From the NCBI GenBank assembly GCA_963969595.1, contig OZ018411.1:12464501-12528500 (forward strand): 64,000 nt of DNA, given 5' to 3'. Position numbers and translations under genes: made by a program. This DNA comes from Neckera pumila (Eukaryota > Streptophyta > Bryopsida > Hypnales > Neckeraceae). Each line of letters starts with the position of its first letter. Position 1 is the stretch's first letter. The notes beneath the pieces are model-generated. The model searched no databases and was not told the DNA's origin. It was given only the letters and a program-made list of their open reading frames with translations. Positions 60,700-64,000 of this stretch are shown one piece after another.

Positions 60700-63457
60700 A
60701 GAATCCACATTTGCATTGTATTTACATTCCATTACTATAACAAACCATAAAACCAAAGAAACAAAAGACTAATACAAAATTTCAAAAAAATGTAATACAT
60801 ATCTATATCAATGGATACTTCAAGATAACACAACCTATACAAAATGAATGCCACAAAGAGACCTTTTTCCGTTTAATCAACCTGCAACAATAGCACACAA
60901 CATCACTTTTTTAACATAGTATTATACAAAACAACAACACAAACACTACAATAACATCATCACGTGCGGTAAACTTTAACCATGAACAACCTAGAGATAT
61001 ACGATTCATTTCACCTCCAACAATAATTTCACTTGCATCTATCACCACTACCGAATGCAATCCAGAAAAAGACATATTTACAAATACAAACACCATAATA
61101 ACACAAAATGAAATAACACACCTATATTTAGACATTGGTAAGTACCTCATTACTATCCCAACTATCAGATTAAAATGGCTATGGAAACAATATCACATTG
61201 CTATATATAGTACGAATGGCCTAATACCGCCTACACAATCATTTGAAACCAAAATCCTATGGCTCTATCAAGATAAAAAAATCCAATAAAAATCCATTTA
61301 AGACATCACAACACACCCTCCCACAAAATATTCTTGATTCTATAACAACAACATTCAACATATCTCATTCATATTTCTCCTCACCAATTACCTGCTCCAC
61401 GCAAATTTTACTCTCAATTTTACTCTCAATTTGAAAGAGATAAAATATTTGGCTCACTTGGCAAAGCCTTTGCACACAAACGGAAAGGTATTGGTTTTGC
61501 ACACCCTCGTAATAAGGAAACAGCACAACAAGCAATACATTAGGCAAGATTAGCGGCCAAACATGATCAAACACCATAACTATACTAGTCCTACCAGACA
61601 TAAACTGGTACCAAAAAAATTCTCTATATACTGGACCATTTGAAGATACACATGTTATTTTCCATTTTGCTGTAAATACTATTACATATGAAGAATCAAC
61701 AATTCCCCATGAACTAAATAAACAACCACATACTGAAACCCTTGCAATATGCATTCTCTGTACACACCATCAAAACCATAATATTGGCCCAACTAACTAG
61801 ATAAACTCACTCACATCGATTCTCCAAAATATGCAAATATCACAATACCACATACAGATTGTTCCTCCCACACCTATTAATATAGCTGTGAACGAAAGCA
61901 CCAATTGGAATAAACTCACATATAAAACCAACTACAATCCAACAAATATATATATACCAGCTTTACCAACATACGCAACTAACCTCCAAGTAAAATTTTC
62001 AGCCCAATATAGCTATCACACTAATGGACCATTTATACCACCTAGACAATACTCAGATGGCCACTGGATACGCAAAAAAACGGGATACGGTATATATAAT
62101 CCCTCTAAAGAAGAAATACAAATCTCTAAAAGCCTACCCAGTCTACAAACTTGTTTTTGAGCCAAGCTAATGGCCATACATAAAACACTACGTATTATCA
62201 CTACAAGATACCCACACAGACCAGCACACTATTCACTGATTGCCTAAACTGCCTACATGTACTTCATATACAATTAAAACATCGTACACTGTACCGCAAT
62301 CATGCAGATAAAACCATATTAGAGTCTATGATAGTAATGCTTCAAAATCGAATGCAAATCACAACAATTTCTAAAATCAAAGCCCATATCAATATTACAG
62401 GTAATGAACATGCAAACAAACTTGCTAAAAAATGGTACAACAATGTAATACAAATTTGCCTCAAAACCATATGAATTCACACACACTACTCCATTCTATT
62501 ATCAAAAAGATGAATGGCCAGGCCTAGCCCATAGGCGTGACAAAGGCCCAGCTAGATGCCTCCAAACATACATTAACAAACAAGATCATGAAAAAAATCT
62601 AGAAATATTAGCACAAAGATTTCATAACATTAGCAAATGGACACTCAATCTTGACATAGATAATGACCTCTCTAATGAATTTTGGTCTAATCCTGAAATA
62701 ACAGATTCACAGAAAACAAACCTATTAAAATTTTGCACTATCCAATATATAGGAAATGCTAGAAAACAACTATTTTTTGGTATAGAAAGATTTCCATCAA
62801 TCACATGCTCTATATGTGGATCACATGATATAGACACATGGCTCCATATACTTCTAAAATGCAACCAACAACATATCCACGCTCTCAGAGTCAAAAGACA
62901 TAACAAAGCAGTATGGGAATTACAAAAGCTAATTATATCCAACAAAAAAACTAGATACTATACCCTAATGAATACAGGTACATTCAACAACAATCCACAA
63001 GAAAATATTGTCCCTTCATGGCTCTTACCTTGCTCTTGCAAAAGACAAAGATGTCACTGTAATGCTAGATTCAAACCGGACATCCTCTATGTTAAAGGAC
63101 TCCCATACCAAAACAATCCACCTACTAACCCAGATAACAATCTTACTATACAGTTCATAGAATTCACATACACTAATGATAGATTTTTGCAAATAACAGT
63201 AGATAACAAAATCCAAAAATACCAACCACTAATCAATAACATCATGGCCCAAGGATGGATGGAATGTTGACCCACTTATTGTCATTACAGCAGGGGCTAG
63301 AGGAACAACACATGCTCCATCAATGAAACTTCTTGAAAACAAACTCAACCTACCCGAAACCGCTCTGAAACATACTTTTAAAACAATCAACACCGTTGCC
63401 ATACAATATGCTGGATCAGTCATCCTATATAAAAGAAAAATAGAAAACAACATCTAG
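60700..63457 (+). pseudogene. Decayed retroelement 3' part: RNase H plus CCHC/KPDI endonuclease-like domain
   Basis: On the plus strand protein-like text runs with several stops and frameshifts. 61,400-61,790 encodes an unplaced domain (FGSLGKAFAHKRKGIGFAHP, ILVLPDINWYQ). 61,990-62,450 matches RNase H: a first catalytic motif decayed to TNGPF, AKLMAI for AELMAI, FTDCLNCL after a +1 shift, and KAHINITGNEHANKLAKK. From 62,449 to 63,267 one frame stays open for ~270 codons. It has a zinc-binding CSICGSHDIDTWLHILLKC, then CSCKRQRCHC, FKPDILYVKG and IQFIEFTYTNDRF, in the order of the CCHC, K/RPDI and D/E motifs of restriction-like endonucleases in some LINEs. After a last frameshift, ITAGARGTTH follows to a stop at 63,457. 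The RT itself is not recognised. Base use (C-rich plus strand) differs from neighbours. Confidence 0.68.
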
Positions 63458-64000
63458 ATTGCATGTCCACTTACTTTTTCTTGGTTACTTGTAACTAAAG
63501 TGTCTATTCTTGAAAGAGAAGAGTAGTTTTGCATCAATGGCCCTTGATCCACTGGACACTACTGGCTCATTGTCATTACGAACAGACACTTTCATGCCCT
63601 GTGTCTTCGAGATGTGCTGCCTTGCGTTTTAAAGCACGATGTGAAAAAAAAAAAACAGATTGGACATTGGCAAACACAAATGTTAGTCTGAGGAATGTTT
63701 CCAGCATTGCATGAATTAAGCAGCAGTTTTTTTCTTACATACCGGCATTGTTCAATTAATAGAGTTGCTTTCAAATGGTGGAAGTTATTTCGTACACTTA
63801 CTGTTCCTTGCAATGTATAGTTAGGGTTCTTTGTTAAGAAAATTCAAAGAAACTGCCTCCACTGCGGCTCAATTTGGCTAACTTACTTCATGCGCCGCAC
63901 GTTCCAATTCTCCATCAATGATTATCATCTTCAATCACAACAATGAAATCAATTACTTGAATTGTGAGCGGAAACCGAAATTCGATCAAGCGGGAGTTCT
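63458..64000. other. Right edge of window, no gene recognised
   Basis: GC content rises toward the edge. The frames here are 61-73 codons and overlap on both strands without domains. It may be the flank of a gene beyond the window. Confidence 0.35.

Noticed and set aside
60700..63457. LTR retrotransposon or virus-derived insertion
   Set aside because: No LTRs, no gag or protease, and the domain order fits a LINE-type element.
1..64000. CRISPR arrays, operons, bacterial promoters
   Set aside because: Spliced nuclear plant genes; the tandem repeats found have no spacer pattern.

Overview
The window looks like nuclear DNA of a land plant. It is AT-rich with low gene density (four recognisable host genes plus one broken one in 64 kb). 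Introns are short (about 130-640 bp) with GT/AG borders, one protein carries a chloroplast-type transit peptide, and each intact multi-exon gene has clear plant relatives. Long intergenic stretches are packed with small non-autonomous DNA transposons and foldbacks, and no LTR retrotransposon is visible. This mix, together with a moss-style F-box/kelch protein, makes a bryophyte my best guess, but that is inference.

Layout. 1-2.9 kb: AT-rich DNA ending in a ~320-bp tandem repeat. 2.99-3.67 kb (+): a divergent calmodulin-like protein. 4.5-5.8 kb (-): an F-box/kelch gene broken by a stop and a frameshift, with an apparent 5'-UTR intron. 7.1-9.7 kb: transposon-rich DNA. 10.1-12.0 kb (-): a five-exon RNF170-type RING/DUF1232 membrane E3 ligase, with a tandemly duplicated upstream segment. 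17.66-20.08 kb (-): a six-exon ubiquitin-conjugating enzyme of the plant UBC4/5/6 (UBE2H) type. 20.7-42 kb: a repeat desert with a SINE-like tRNA-derived unit, a nearly perfect 1.38-kb palindrome, two adjacent foldbacks one of which carries a nested insertion, and many copies of a TTAA-flanked element. 43.8-46.4 kb (-): an eight-exon chloroplast PpiC-rhodanese protein (STR12 type). 46.6-60.6 kb: more MITEs, a CACTA-like element and tandem duplications. 60.7-63.46 kb (+): the decayed 3' part of a retroelement combining RNase H with a C-terminal CCHC/KPDI region that resembles a restriction-like endonuclease.

For the three intact multi-exon genes I joined exons by hand. In each the reading frame stays open across all junctions, totalling 564, 555 and 909 nt including the stop. 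The E3 and E2 genes are neighbours on the same strand, but nothing in the sequence shows that they work as a pair.

The least expected material is in the repeats: (1) an element family with CCCCTAAAGGACC-type ends and 4-bp TTAA (once TTAT) flanks, which is piggyBac-like in layout and unusual for a land plant; (2) a palindrome with ~681-bp arms and only two mismatches noticed; (3) an RNase H plus RLE-like retroelement.
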